Shown piece by piece: positions 1 through 6,981 of a stretch of 9,605 bases of DNA. The first letter of the stretch is position 1. The number at the start of each line of letters is the position of its first letter. This DNA comes from Rhodospirillales bacterium (lineage in GTDB: Bacteria; Pseudomonadota; Alphaproteobacteria; MPNO01; UBA2964). Location: positions 1-9,605 of the forward strand of contig PBWY01000050.1 in NCBI GenBank assembly GCA_002727395.1. The letters are read 5' to 3'. The notes beneath the pieces are model-generated. The model did no database searches. It saw only the letters and a list, made by a program, of their open reading frames with translations, and was not told the DNA's origin. The translations under genes were made by a program, and so were the position numbers.

Positions 1-22
1 TTTAGCCTGCAAGATCTTTGTC

Positions 23-1249
23 TCATAGAGAAATTTCCAATGCATCTGCAACTGTGAAAACATCTTTATCCCCTCGACCACACATATTCATTACTAACAG
101 GTGATCGGGAGGCAGGGTTGGCGCAATGTCGCTTACATATGCCAAAGCATGAGCTGGCTCCAGAGCGGGTATTATACCTTCAAGTTTTGCGCATAATTTA
201 AATGCTTCGAGTGCTTCTTCATCCGTTATGCCCACGTAGTTTACCCTACCAATGTCGTGGAGCCAGGCGTGCTCTGGTCCAATCCCCGGATAATCTAGGC
301 CGGCGGAAATAGAATGCGCTTCGGTTATCTGTCCGTCTTCATTTTGAAGAAGATATGTTCGATTGCCATGGAGCACCCCGGGAACTCCCGCGCTAAGAGA
401 AGCCGCATGTTTGTCAGTTTTTAAACCTTTACCCGCGGCTTCAACGGCAAAAATTTTAATATCTTTCTCATCGAGGAATTCATAAAACAGTCCTATGGCG
501 TTGGACCCCCCGCCTATGCACGCAACAAGAGAGTCAGGGAGCCTTCCCTCTGCTTTCATAATTTGATTGCGCACCTCTATCCCAATGATTTTCTGAAAAT
601 CTCTAACCATTGCGGGGTAGGGGTGTGGTCCAGCAACCGTTCCTATTATGTAATATGTAGTTTCAACATTTGTTACCCAATCGCGCAACGCTTCGTTCAT
701 GGCATCTTTTAGTGTTGCTGAACCGGATGATACTGGAACAACCTCAGCTCCAAGAAGCTTCATTCGAAAAACGTTTGGGGCTTGACGATCAATATCAGTT
801 TCACCCATATAAACAACGCATTTCATTCCGAATAAAGCACAAACCGTGGCTGTTGCCACGCCATGTTGTCCTGCTCCAGTCTCCGCTATGATTCTTTCTT
901 TTCCCATCCTTCGGGCTAAAAGGATCTGACCCATTGTGTTATTAATTTTGTGGGCACCAGTGTGATTTAACTCATCTCTCTTGAAATAGATTTTTGCGCC
1001 TCCTAAATACTCACTCAAGCGTTTCGCATAATATAGTGGGCTAGGTCGTCCAACATAATGTTTGAGGTAATATTCTAACTCTGACCGAAAAGCGGGGTCT
1101 TCTTTGGCTTCCTCATAAGCCTTCTCCACGGATAATATCAGAGGCATAAGAGTTTCCGCGACATAACGTCCACCAAATTTACCAAAATGGCCATTTGAAT
1201 TTGGGTGTAATTTTAAGGTATTTGGTTTGTTATTCTTGGTTTTGATCAT
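23..1249 (-). CDS. trpB: Tryptophan synthase beta chain
   Basis: Cytosolic PLP enzyme that condenses indole with L-serine to make tryptophan, the last step of the pathway, working as an alpha2-beta2 complex with TrpA. The 408 residues fit the family. HFGKFGGRYVAETLMPLI (21-38) is the usual N-terminal signature. HTGAHKINNT (97-106) carries the PLP Schiff-base lysine K101. ETGAGQHG (123-130) carries the catalytic glutamate E123. GGGSNAIG (246-253) is the PLP phosphate loop, and CGRGDKD (390-396) lies near the cofactor ring, with Cys where the Salmonella enzyme has Ser377. The ATG start is chosen because the conserved block begins about 20 residues in; no Shine-Dalgarno is visible. It lies 60 nt after trpF. 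The TGA stop overlaps a minus-strand ATG (24-26, ATGA), which could be the trpA start, but too little sequence remains to tell. Confidence 0.97.
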   Translation of the reverse strand: MIKTKNNKPNTLKLHPNSNGHFGKFGGRYVAETLMPLILSVEKAYEEAKEDPAFRSELEYYLKHYVGRPSPLYYAKRLSEYLGGAKIYFKRDELNHTGAHKINNTMGQILLARRMGKERIIAETGAGQHGVATATVCALFGMKCVVYMGETDIDRQAPNVFRMKLLGAEVVPVSSGSATLKDAMNEALRDWVTNVETTYYIIGTVAGPHPYPAMVRDFQKIIGIEVRNQIMKAEGRLPDSLVACIGGGSNAIGLFYEFLDEKDIKIFAVEAAGKGLKTDKHAASLSAGVPGVLHGNRTYLLQNEDGQITEAHSISAGLDYPGIGPEHAWLHDIGRVNYVGITDEEALEAFKLCAKLEGIIPALEPAHALAYVSDIAPTLPPDHLLVMNMCGRGDKDVFTVADALEISL

Positions 1250-1309
1250 GTTTTAATAAAGTATAAAAAAGAATTAAGAGTAACTATATTAACGGGTTAT
1301 ACTCTGCAG

Positions 1310-1960
1310 CTACGACAAGGCAAGAACCGTTTCTAAAAATTCCTTAATAAGTTTTGGATCTTTTTGTCCGGGTGTGATTTCAACTCCCGAAGAAATATCA
1401 ACGGTATTTGCTCCAGTCAGATTAACAGCTTCCGAAATATTTTTCGCATTTAGGCCTCCAGAAAGTATCCAATGGTTTTTCCAAGGCTGATTACCAAACA
1501 GTTTCCAGTCAAACGCAAGAGCATTTCCACCTGGTAGAGAGTTTTTAGAGTTTTTTGGGACTTTAGCGTCAAAAAGAATTTTATCGGCAATACCGGTGTA
1601 TTTCTCAATTTTAGAAAAGTCCCCTGAATTTTCTATGTGGATCGCTTTAATAACAGGTAATCCTTTAAACTGTTTGATCTTTTTTACTCTTTGGGGGCTC
1701 TCTTTACCGTGTAGTTGCAAAATATCTAATGGAACGTTATCAGTAATATTTTTTAGGGTTTTACGCGAAACGTCTACAAATAAGCCAACCTTTTTAATCG
1801 TGGGTGGAACTATTTTTGCTAGATTGATAGCTTCGGCAACCGTTACTGCACGGGGTGACGGAGGATAAAAAACTAAACCAACAAAGGATGAACCAGTTTC
1901 AATCGATGCTTTCATCGCATCTAAAGTATTGATTCCGCAAATTTTTACACTAATTGCCAT
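1310..1960 (-). CDS. trpF: Phosphoribosylanthranilate isomerase
   Basis: Catalyses the Amadori rearrangement of N-(5'-phosphoribosyl)anthranilate to CdRP in tryptophan synthesis; a monofunctional TIM barrel of 216 residues from the chosen start. KICGI (6-10) holds the catalytic base Cys8, LFDAK (129-133) holds the general acid Asp131, and SGGLNAKN (167-174) plus DISSGVE (188-194) form the phosphate-binding end of the barrel. The frame is open up to a possible ATG at 2023, but the family starts just before KICG, so ATG 1960 (MAISVKICGI) is preferred. From there it overlaps the 3' end of pyrF by 11 nt, suggesting translational coupling; no good Shine-Dalgarno is visible. The order trpF-trpB is the common alphaproteobacterial arrangement. 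Confidence 0.96.
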   Translation of the reverse strand: MAISVKICGINTLDAMKASIETGSSFVGLVFYPPSPRAVTVAEAINLAKIVPPTIKKVGLFVDVSRKTLKNITDNVPLDILQLHGKESPQRVKKIKQFKGLPVIKAIHIENSGDFSKIEKYTGIADKILFDAKVPKNSKNSLPGGNALAFDWKLFGNQPWKNHWILSGGLNAKNISEAVNLTGANTVDISSGVEITPGQKDPKLIKEFLETVLALS

Positions 1961-2669
1961 ATTTTGAGCTATGCCCGATAGAGATTTCTTCGGCAATTCT
2001 CTCCGCTGCAGCTTTGGGGTCATTGGACTGGGTAATTGGTCGCCCTATTACCAAATAATCGGCTCCAGCTTCGATAGCATTAGATGGGGTCATTATTCTT
2101 TTTTGGTCATCATTTGATGACCAAGCCGGGCGAATACCAGGAACCACCAAAAGACAGTCCGAACCAAGTGATGCACGTAATAAAGAAACTTCTTTTGGTG
2201 ATGCTACTAAACCATCCACCCCAGCTTTAAAAGCAAGCATACCAAGTCTTAATACCTGATCTTTTATGGGTAATTTTTGACCAAGACTAACTAAATCATT
2301 ATCCAACAACGAAGTTAGAATAGTGACCGCTAGAATCAATGGGCTCTTAGCTGTACCTCTAGCCTCTACAGCAGATTTCATCATTGCTGAACCGCCAGAG
2401 GCGTGTATGGTAACCATATGACAATTTAATTCTTTCGTAGCTCTAACAGCCCCTGCAACGGTATTAGGAATATCGTGGAATTTTAAATCGAGAAAAATTC
2501 TATGCCCGATTTCAAGGATTTGCATAACTCCTGCAGGCCCATTCGCAGTAAAAAACTCTTTACCAAGTTTGATGGCTCCCACAACTCCCTTCAATTCTTG
2601 GGCGAGTTCTATCGCTTTCTTTAAGTCGGAGGTGTCAATAGCACAATAAATACGTTCTTCTGCTTTCAT
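1950..2669 (-). CDS. pyrF: Orotidine 5'-phosphate decarboxylase
   Basis: Decarboxylates OMP to UMP, the final step of de novo pyrimidine synthesis, in the cytosol. It is a 239-residue TIM barrel with the diagnostic charged network FLDLKFHDIPNT (59-70), giving D61, K63 and D66. KLGKEFF (34-40) is the substrate-binding segment. VPGIRP (176-181) and IGRPIT (208-213) are the late phosphate-binding loops with R210. Its ATG is 5 nt after the lapA stop and its end overlaps trpF, so it sits tightly inside the lapA-trpF run. pyrF and trpF both act on PRPP-derived ribose phosphates with the same barrel fold, but the adjacency need not mean a shared function. No rearrangement or missing key residue is seen. 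Confidence 0.97.
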   Translation of the reverse strand: MKAEERIYCAIDTSDLKKAIELAQELKGVVGAIKLGKEFFTANGPAGVMQILEIGHRIFLDLKFHDIPNTVAGAVRATKELNCHMVTIHASGGSAMMKSAVEARGTAKSPLILAVTILTSLLDNDLVSLGQKLPIKDQVLRLGMLAFKAGVDGLVASPKEVSLLRASLGSDCLLVVPGIRPAWSSNDDQKRIMTPSNAIEAGADYLVIGRPITQSNDPKAAAERIAEEISIGHSSKYGN

Positions 2670-2674
2670 TAAAT

Positions 2675-2983
2675 TTACGTTGTTGTTTTTTCTTTGGTAT
2701 AATCGAGTGGATCTATAGGGTTTTCTATCGCCTTTTGGGCTCCCTCCTTTTTTTTCTGTTGGGTTTTAATCTTCATTTTTAAACGAATTTTTGAAATGGA
2801 AGATACACCTATTCCGATTACTAAACCGATAGATATCGCCCCTAAAATAAAAATGTATAAAGGTGCTGTCGCTGTTAAAGGTAAAGGAAAAAAGTCAATT
2901 GTGGTCATTTCTCTATTAGAAACTGCAAAAATTGCGGCGACTAATGCGATAACCAAAAAGGATATTCTAATGACAATTTTCAT
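2675..2983 (-). CDS. lapA: LapA-domain (DUF1049) small inner-membrane protein
   Basis: A 102-residue membrane protein with the DUF1049/LapA layout. A first transmembrane helix spans about 4-22. A short periplasmic loop carries the family-like stretch SNREMTTIDFFPLP (22-35), and a second helix spans about 42-62. A cytoplasmic tail follows with a strongly basic part (65-79, rich in K and R) and a polar end. In E. coli, LapA (YciS) works with LapB in lipopolysaccharide assembly and control of LpxC. No LapB-like gene is present here, so that role is carried over from the family and is not shown by the context. It lies 55 nt after ihfB and 5 nt before pyrF, the usual position in alphaproteobacteria. 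A possible four-codon ORF ends on its start codon (see findings). Confidence 0.88.
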   Translation of the reverse strand: MKIVIRISFLVIALVAAIFAVSNREMTTIDFFPLPLTATAPLYIFILGAISIGLVIGIGVSSISKIRLKMKIKTQQKKKEGAQKAIENPIDPLDYTKEKTTT

Positions 2984-3038
2984 TAATTGATCTGCATTAA
3001 ATATTCCTACAAAGACATTGGGTTATTCTTTAAATGAT

Positions 3039-3326
3039 TTATTGTGACGTTGCATTAAGGCGTTGCTTTAGATCTTTTCCAACTTTAAAAAATGGTACGG
3101 ATTTTCGTGAAACCTTGACTGATTCTCCAGTCCTAGGGTTACGCCCGGTGCGGGATTCTCGATTCTTGATCGAAAAGGCTCCAAAACCCCTTAGTTCGAC
3201 TCGACCACCCCTAGCTAAAGCCTCCGAAATTTCGTCAAAAATCGTTGAAACAATTCTTTCGACGTCGCGGTGGAATAAATGTGGGTTTTTTTCTGCTAAT
3301 AACAAAATCAACTCAGACTTAGTCAT
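3039..3326 (-). CDS. ihfB: Integration host factor subunit beta
   Basis: DNA-bending nucleoid protein, active as a heterodimer with IHF alpha (not in this window) or possibly as a homodimer. The 95 residues match the HU/IHF fold. An N-terminal helical dimerisation region covers 3-40. GRVELRGFGAFS (41-52) leads into the DNA-binding arm. GRNPRTGESV (61-70) has the intercalating proline P64 at the arm tip, and a C-terminal helix begins near VGKDLKQRL (82-90). E44 and R46 match the residues that E. coli IHF beta uses for sequence-specific contacts, and with the RVELRGFG context they favour IHF beta over plain HU. An AGGG core 9 nt before the ATG supports the start. It lies between sppA and lapA. 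Confidence 0.94.
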   Translation of the reverse strand: MTKSELILLLAEKNPHLFHRDVERIVSTIFDEISEALARGGRVELRGFGAFSIKNRESRTGRNPRTGESVKVSRKSVPFFKVGKDLKQRLNATSQ

Positions 3327-3384
3327 TTCAGTCAGCCCTATTTGAATATCAGAACTTTAATTAGATCTACTTAAGTTGAATAAT

Positions 3385-4287
3385 TTAATTCCAAGGGTGC
3401 CAGACAGATACTAGGCCGTCAAGGATAAGTCCTTCAGAAAAAGGCGTTTTTGGTATATTGGCGGTTAGGTATTTTAACCAGTCAGACACCTCCCGTTGAA
3501 TATTAATATCGCGTATTGGTATTGGGTTTTTAGCACCGATCTTTTTTTTCAACCAAATTTTTGCTTGGCGTTCATCACCAATTTGATCGACCAATCTATT
3601 TGCAACAGCCATTCTCCCAGTAAATAAGCGCCCATCAGCGATACGATGAACATTTTCTATTTTGATTTTACGCCTTTCGGACACAATGCTGACAAACATT
3701 TTATACATATCGTCTACTAAACTTTTCGTTGCTTTTTTTGCCATAGGAGTAAATTTAGAGAAGGGCGATGGTTCGGATTTTAAGGGGGAACTCTTTATTA
3801 ACTCAAATTTAATACCCAATTTTTTCAAAAGTTCGGTAACTTCTGCTGCTTTAAAAATCACACCTATAGAACCAGTGACAGTTCCCTCGTGAGCGTAAAT
3901 ACGGTTGGCACTTACCGCAACTAAATAGGCTGCTGATGTTGCCAATTCGTCCATAACTGCGATTACTGGCTTTTCTTTACGAAATCTTGAAATTGTCTTG
4001 AACAAAGCTTCTCCTCCGACGATAGTCCCGCCGGCAGAATTTATTCTCACTATTAAAGCTTTTGCATTTTTGTCGAGCAGAGCTTTGTCGATTGCTGCGA
4101 GGCGCTTTGGATCATTGTAGATAAGATTTTCAATTTTGATCCGCGCGATATAGTCCTCAGTAATAATTCCTTCAAATTTCATTACGAAAAGGAGTCCTAA
4201 CAACAAAAATATGACTATAGACAAACTTCTCCAAACCTGAATCCGTCTTTTTAGTCTTGCCCGGTCTATTAAGTAATCCGCATCCAT
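3385..4287 (-). CDS. sppA: Signal peptide peptidase SppA-type serine protease (S49)
   Basis: Membrane-anchored protease of family S49, expected to degrade cleaved signal peptides at the inner membrane. The 300 residues correspond to the short, single-domain form. A basic N-terminus (9-20) and one transmembrane anchor (about 21-36) place the protease domain in the periplasm. The serine nucleophile is probably S118 in ELATSAAYLVA (114-124). TVTGSIGV (136-143) is the conserved block after it. The general-base lysine is probably K170 in IKSSPLKSEPSPF (164-176). The start MDADYLIDRARLKRR resembles the usual alphaproteobacterial N-terminus; only AGG, 2 nt from the ATG, could act as a ribosome site. 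It lies 64 nt after rpsA and 58 nt before ihfB. E. coli SohB is related, but the anchor and length fit SppA better. Confidence 0.92.
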   Translation of the reverse strand: MDADYLIDRARLKRRIQVWRSLSIVIFLLLGLLFVMKFEGIITEDYIARIKIENLIYNDPKRLAAIDKALLDKNAKALIVRINSAGGTIVGGEALFKTISRFRKEKPVIAVMDELATSAAYLVAVSANRIYAHEGTVTGSIGVIFKAAEVTELLKKLGIKFELIKSSPLKSEPSPFSKFTPMAKKATKSLVDDMYKMFVSIVSERRKIKIENVHRIADGRLFTGRMAVANRLVDQIGDERQAKIWLKKKIGAKNPIPIRDINIQREVSDWLKYLTANIPKTPFSEGLILDGLVSVWHPWN

Positions 4288-4351
4288 AACCTGCAGCTGT
4301 ATTTAAGTTCTATAAGATGTTTTAATATATTGTCTTAAATTTTTTCATTTT

Positions 4352-6211
4352 TTAGGCCTTTGATGCATCTTTTGACTCCGAGCTTTCTAATTCTTCGGGA
4401 CTATTTTCCTCGGCAGTATCTGCGCTATCCCCTGTTTCAAGGGTATCATCTGAGAGTTTCTCTTCCTTTTCATCAGTGACCTCGGAAGGTGTTGTCTCTT
4501 CCCCCTCTGCTTTGCGCATGGCCGCCCCAAGTATATCACCAAGACTGGCGCCAGAGTCTGATGAACCATAATGGGCCATTGCCTCTTTTTCTTCGCTTAT
4601 TTCCTTAGCTTTCACTGATAAGGTCAGTTTATGTTCTCGTTTGTCTATGTTGGTTATTTGTGCGTCAACTCTATCTCCGACTGCAAACCGATCCGGTCGT
4701 TGTTCACTTCTTTCACGAGATAGGTCAGCCCGACGAATGAAACCCTTAAGTCCACTTGAAATTGTTACCTCAACACCACCTTCTGTAATAGAGCTAACAG
4801 TGCACGTTACAACTTCCCCCTTTTTAACTTCGCTGGCTGCCGACTCTAATGGGTCATCAGTTAGTTGTTTTATACCAAGGGAAATACGTTCTTTTTCAAT
4901 ATCAATATCTAGCACTTTGGTTTTGACAACATCGCCCTTTGTATAATCATTAACAGCGTCTTCCCCAGATTTTTCCCATGATAAATCAGATAGGTGTACC
5001 ATGCCGTCAATTTCTCCTGGAAGGCCAATGAATAAACCAAATTCGGTTATATTTTTGATTTCACCTTCTATCTCAGCACCTACCTTGAAACTCGTTTCAA
5101 AACTAGTCCACGGATTATCTTGGGTTTGTTTTATTCCTAGGGAAATTCTCCGTTTACTTTGGTCTATGTCCAGAATCATTATCTCAACTTCTTGACTAGT
5201 TGAAATAATTTTCCCGGGATGGATGTTTTTCTTGGTCCAACTCATCTCTGAGACATCCACTAGCCCTTCTACCCCCGGTTCGAGTTCTACGAAGGCGCCA
5301 TAATCTGTAATGTTACTTACTCGACCGGTAAACACACCCTCAATGGGATATTTTGTCTCAATGCTATCCCAAGGGTCGCTCTCTAGTTGCTTCATTCCGA
5401 GTGAAATTCTCTGTGTTTCAGTATTAAATCTTATTACTTGTACGTTTACTGTTTGCCCAACCGTCAAAACTTCACTGGGATGGTTTATGCGGCGCCAAGC
5501 CAAATCTGTTACATGCAACAATCCATCAACTCCGCCAAGATCCACGAAGGCACCATAATCAGTAAGATTTTTTACAATACCTTCAATTACTTGGCCTTCT
5601 GTTAAGCCCGCTAGTAATTCGGTACGCTGCTCAGCACGAGATTCCTCCAAAACGGCTCGTCGGGAAACTACAATATTCCCACGACGCCGATCCATTTTGA
5701 GAATCTGGAATGGCTGTGGAGTACTCATCAGTGGGTTAATGTCTCGCACGGGTCGCACATCTATTTGGCTGCCAGGTAAAAAGGCGATGGCACCAGAAAG
5801 GTCAACTGTAAAACCTCCTTTGACCCTGCCGAAAATAGAGCCAGTGACTTTCTCTTGATTGTTAAATGCTTTTTCTAACAAGGTCCAAGATTCCTCACGG
5901 CGAGCCTTTTCACGAGAGAGCATGGCTTCACCCTGGTTGTCTTCGATTCTTTCTAGATAAACATCTATTAGATCTCCAGGCGATATCTCTGGCGTGGAGC
6001 CAGGGGCACCAAATTCTCGAATTGGCACACGGCCCTCAGACTTTAAACCCACGTCTATTAAGACAGAATCGCCTTCTATCGCTATAACTGTGCCTTTTAC
6101 TACTGAACCTTCTGAGAGTTCACCTTCTCCAAAGGTTTCTTCCAGCATACTCGCGAAATCTTCATCAGACATCTCTATATTTGCATCGGGGTTTCCTAAC
6201 TCAATCGCCAT
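4352..6211 (-). CDS. rpsA: 30S ribosomal protein S1
   Basis: RNA-binding ribosomal protein that helps load mRNA on the 30S subunit. From the ATG at 6211 it has 619 residues and six S1 (OB-fold) repeats at roughly 34-101, 120-185, 205-275, 291-361, 377-449 and 463-536. Repeats 3 and 4 show YGAF (219-222, 304-307), repeat 5 shows FGLF (391-394), and repeats 1, 2 and 6 are divergent, as usual. SDSGASLGDILGAAMR (551-566) is the conserved C-terminal motif of alphaproteobacterial S1. After it comes an unusually long acidic Ser/Thr-rich tail (569-619). The start is uncertain: the frame is open from a TTG at 6247 (631 aa), and the ATG at 6172 (MSDEDFASML, 606 aa) is also plausible. None has a well-spaced Shine-Dalgarno. 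It follows cmk, as in many proteobacteria. Confidence 0.96.
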   Translation of the reverse strand: MAIELGNPDANIEMSDEDFASMLEETFGEGELSEGSVVKGTVIAIEGDSVLIDVGLKSEGRVPIREFGAPGSTPEISPGDLIDVYLERIEDNQGEAMLSREKARREESWTLLEKAFNNQEKVTGSIFGRVKGGFTVDLSGAIAFLPGSQIDVRPVRDINPLMSTPQPFQILKMDRRRGNIVVSRRAVLEESRAEQRTELLAGLTEGQVIEGIVKNLTDYGAFVDLGGVDGLLHVTDLAWRRINHPSEVLTVGQTVNVQVIRFNTETQRISLGMKQLESDPWDSIETKYPIEGVFTGRVSNITDYGAFVELEPGVEGLVDVSEMSWTKKNIHPGKIISTSQEVEIMILDIDQSKRRISLGIKQTQDNPWTSFETSFKVGAEIEGEIKNITEFGLFIGLPGEIDGMVHLSDLSWEKSGEDAVNDYTKGDVVKTKVLDIDIEKERISLGIKQLTDDPLESAASEVKKGEVVTCTVSSITEGGVEVTISSGLKGFIRRADLSRERSEQRPDRFAVGDRVDAQITNIDKREHKLTLSVKAKEISEEKEAMAHYGSSDSGASLGDILGAAMRKAEGEETTPSEVTDEKEEKLSDDTLETGDSADTAEENSPEELESSESKDASKA

Positions 6212-6339
6212 TCTTAACTTAAACCGTTTCCTTCCATATAGTCCCAAAAAATATTGGGTCTTGTCCTAGGTCGTACACTGGCTGATCCCCAATGGATCAA
6301 TTCCCTACCATTGCACTCTTGTTACACCAAGGACCTATC
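6212..6339 (-). promoter_or_regulatory. Possible structured leader of rpsA
   Basis: This 128-nt gap is the longest inside the minus-strand gene run. On the transcript strand it could form three elements. The first is a long-range helix between 6326-6334 and 6263-6271 (9 bp, one central mismatch). The second is a hairpin inside it, TGATCC/GGATCA, from 6294-6299 and 6283-6288 with a 5-nt loop. The third is a CCCAA/TTGGG stem near 6242-6259. An AAGGA lies 17 nt before the ATG, too far for normal use. E. coli S1 represses its own structured, SD-poor leader, so a similar role is conceivable here. That is inference; promoter-like boxes in the gap are too weak to call. Confidence 0.28.
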
Positions 6340-6981
6340 TTATCTATTGATGAACTCTAATGCTTTAAAAAATACCGCGTTCGAATCCATGTTACTCGTA
6401 TCCAAAGTAATTGCATCGTCGGCAATTACCAATGGAGCTATATTACGAGAACTATCTCGTGCATCGCGTTCTCGAATATCTTTTAGAACGCGCGAATGTA
6501 TAGCGTTTTCACCAGCTTCAAGCAACTCTTTAAGGCGCCGTGCCGCGCGCACCTCTATTTGAGCATTCAAGAAGAACTTAAATTGAGCTTTGGGGCATAT
6601 TACTGTACCGATGTCTCTACCATCTAAAACCGCTCCGGCAGAACCCTCAGGTGGATTCTGAGCAAATGTTTGTTGTCTTTCTATTAGTTTTTGTCTTACA
6701 GCTGGCAAAGATGCGATTTTACTGGCACATTTCGTTATGTTTTCAGATCTTAGGAGCGGATTCTTTAATATTTCAGGAGTGATGGAGGATACAGTTGAAC
6801 AAGCTATATCTTCGTTTATATCTTTACATCCTTTGGTAAGTTCTAAAGTAAGATATCCCACAGCACGATAAAGCAAGCCAGTATCAAGATATGCGTAATC
6901 AAAATGGTCGGCCAAACGGCGTGCTAAAGTGCCCTTTCCACTGCCAGCGGTGCCATCCACTGCAATTACCGGTTTGTTCAA
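6340..6981 (-). CDS. cmk: Cytidylate kinase
   Basis: Phosphorylates CMP and dCMP with ATP in the cytosol. The 213 residues are typical. The P-loop GTAGSGKGT covers 10-18. YLDTGLLYRAVG (31-42) is the nucleoside-monophosphate-binding segment with D33. LDGRDIGT (119-126) contains the conserved Arg-Asp pair, and RERDARDSSR (170-179) is the lid region with arginines that contact phosphate. The start is TTG at 6981, not ATG: it yields the expected N-terminus MNKPVIAVDG and has AAGGA at 6989-6993, 7 nt upstream. The start overlaps the aroA stop by 4 nt (TTGA), so translation is probably coupled to aroA. The order aroA-cmk-rpsA is conserved widely in proteobacteria. Confidence 0.96.
   Translation of the reverse strand: MNKPVIAVDGTAGSGKGTLARRLADHFDYAYLDTGLLYRAVGYLTLELTKGCKDINEDIACSTVSSITPEILKNPLLRSENITKCASKIASLPAVRQKLIERQQTFAQNPPEGSAGAVLDGRDIGTVICPKAQFKFFLNAQIEVRAARRLKELLEAGENAIHSRVLKDIRERDARDSSRNIAPLVIADDAITLDTSNMDSNAVFFKALEFINR

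Noticed and set aside
1..26. Possible trpA start: minus-strand ATG overlapping the trpB stop as ATGA
   Set aside because: Only eight full codons remain (M-R-Q-R-S-C-R-L) and they do not resemble a TrpA N-terminus, which usually begins M-S-R-I/L; trpA may start beyond the window.
1250..1309. Possible attenuator or terminator between trpF and trpB: imperfect GAGTATAAC/GTTACTC stem with a downstream T run, plus TATACT at 1260-1265
   Set aside because: The stem has a 2-nt bulge, is short and AT-rich, and the T run lies several bases away; the TATACT has no matching -35. No Trp-rich leader peptide is visible.
1596..1868. 90-codon plus-strand open frame opposite trpF
   Set aside because: It lies entirely antisense to a convincing gene, has no ribosome site or known motif, and its composition is that of a complement-strand shadow. 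The same reasoning removes the other open frames opposite rpsA, aroA, trpB and sppA.
4288..4351. Weak promoter-like boxes (AAGACA, 16 nt, TATAGA) before sppA
   Set aside because: Both hexamers match the consensus in only four positions, and such matches are expected by chance in AT-rich sequence.
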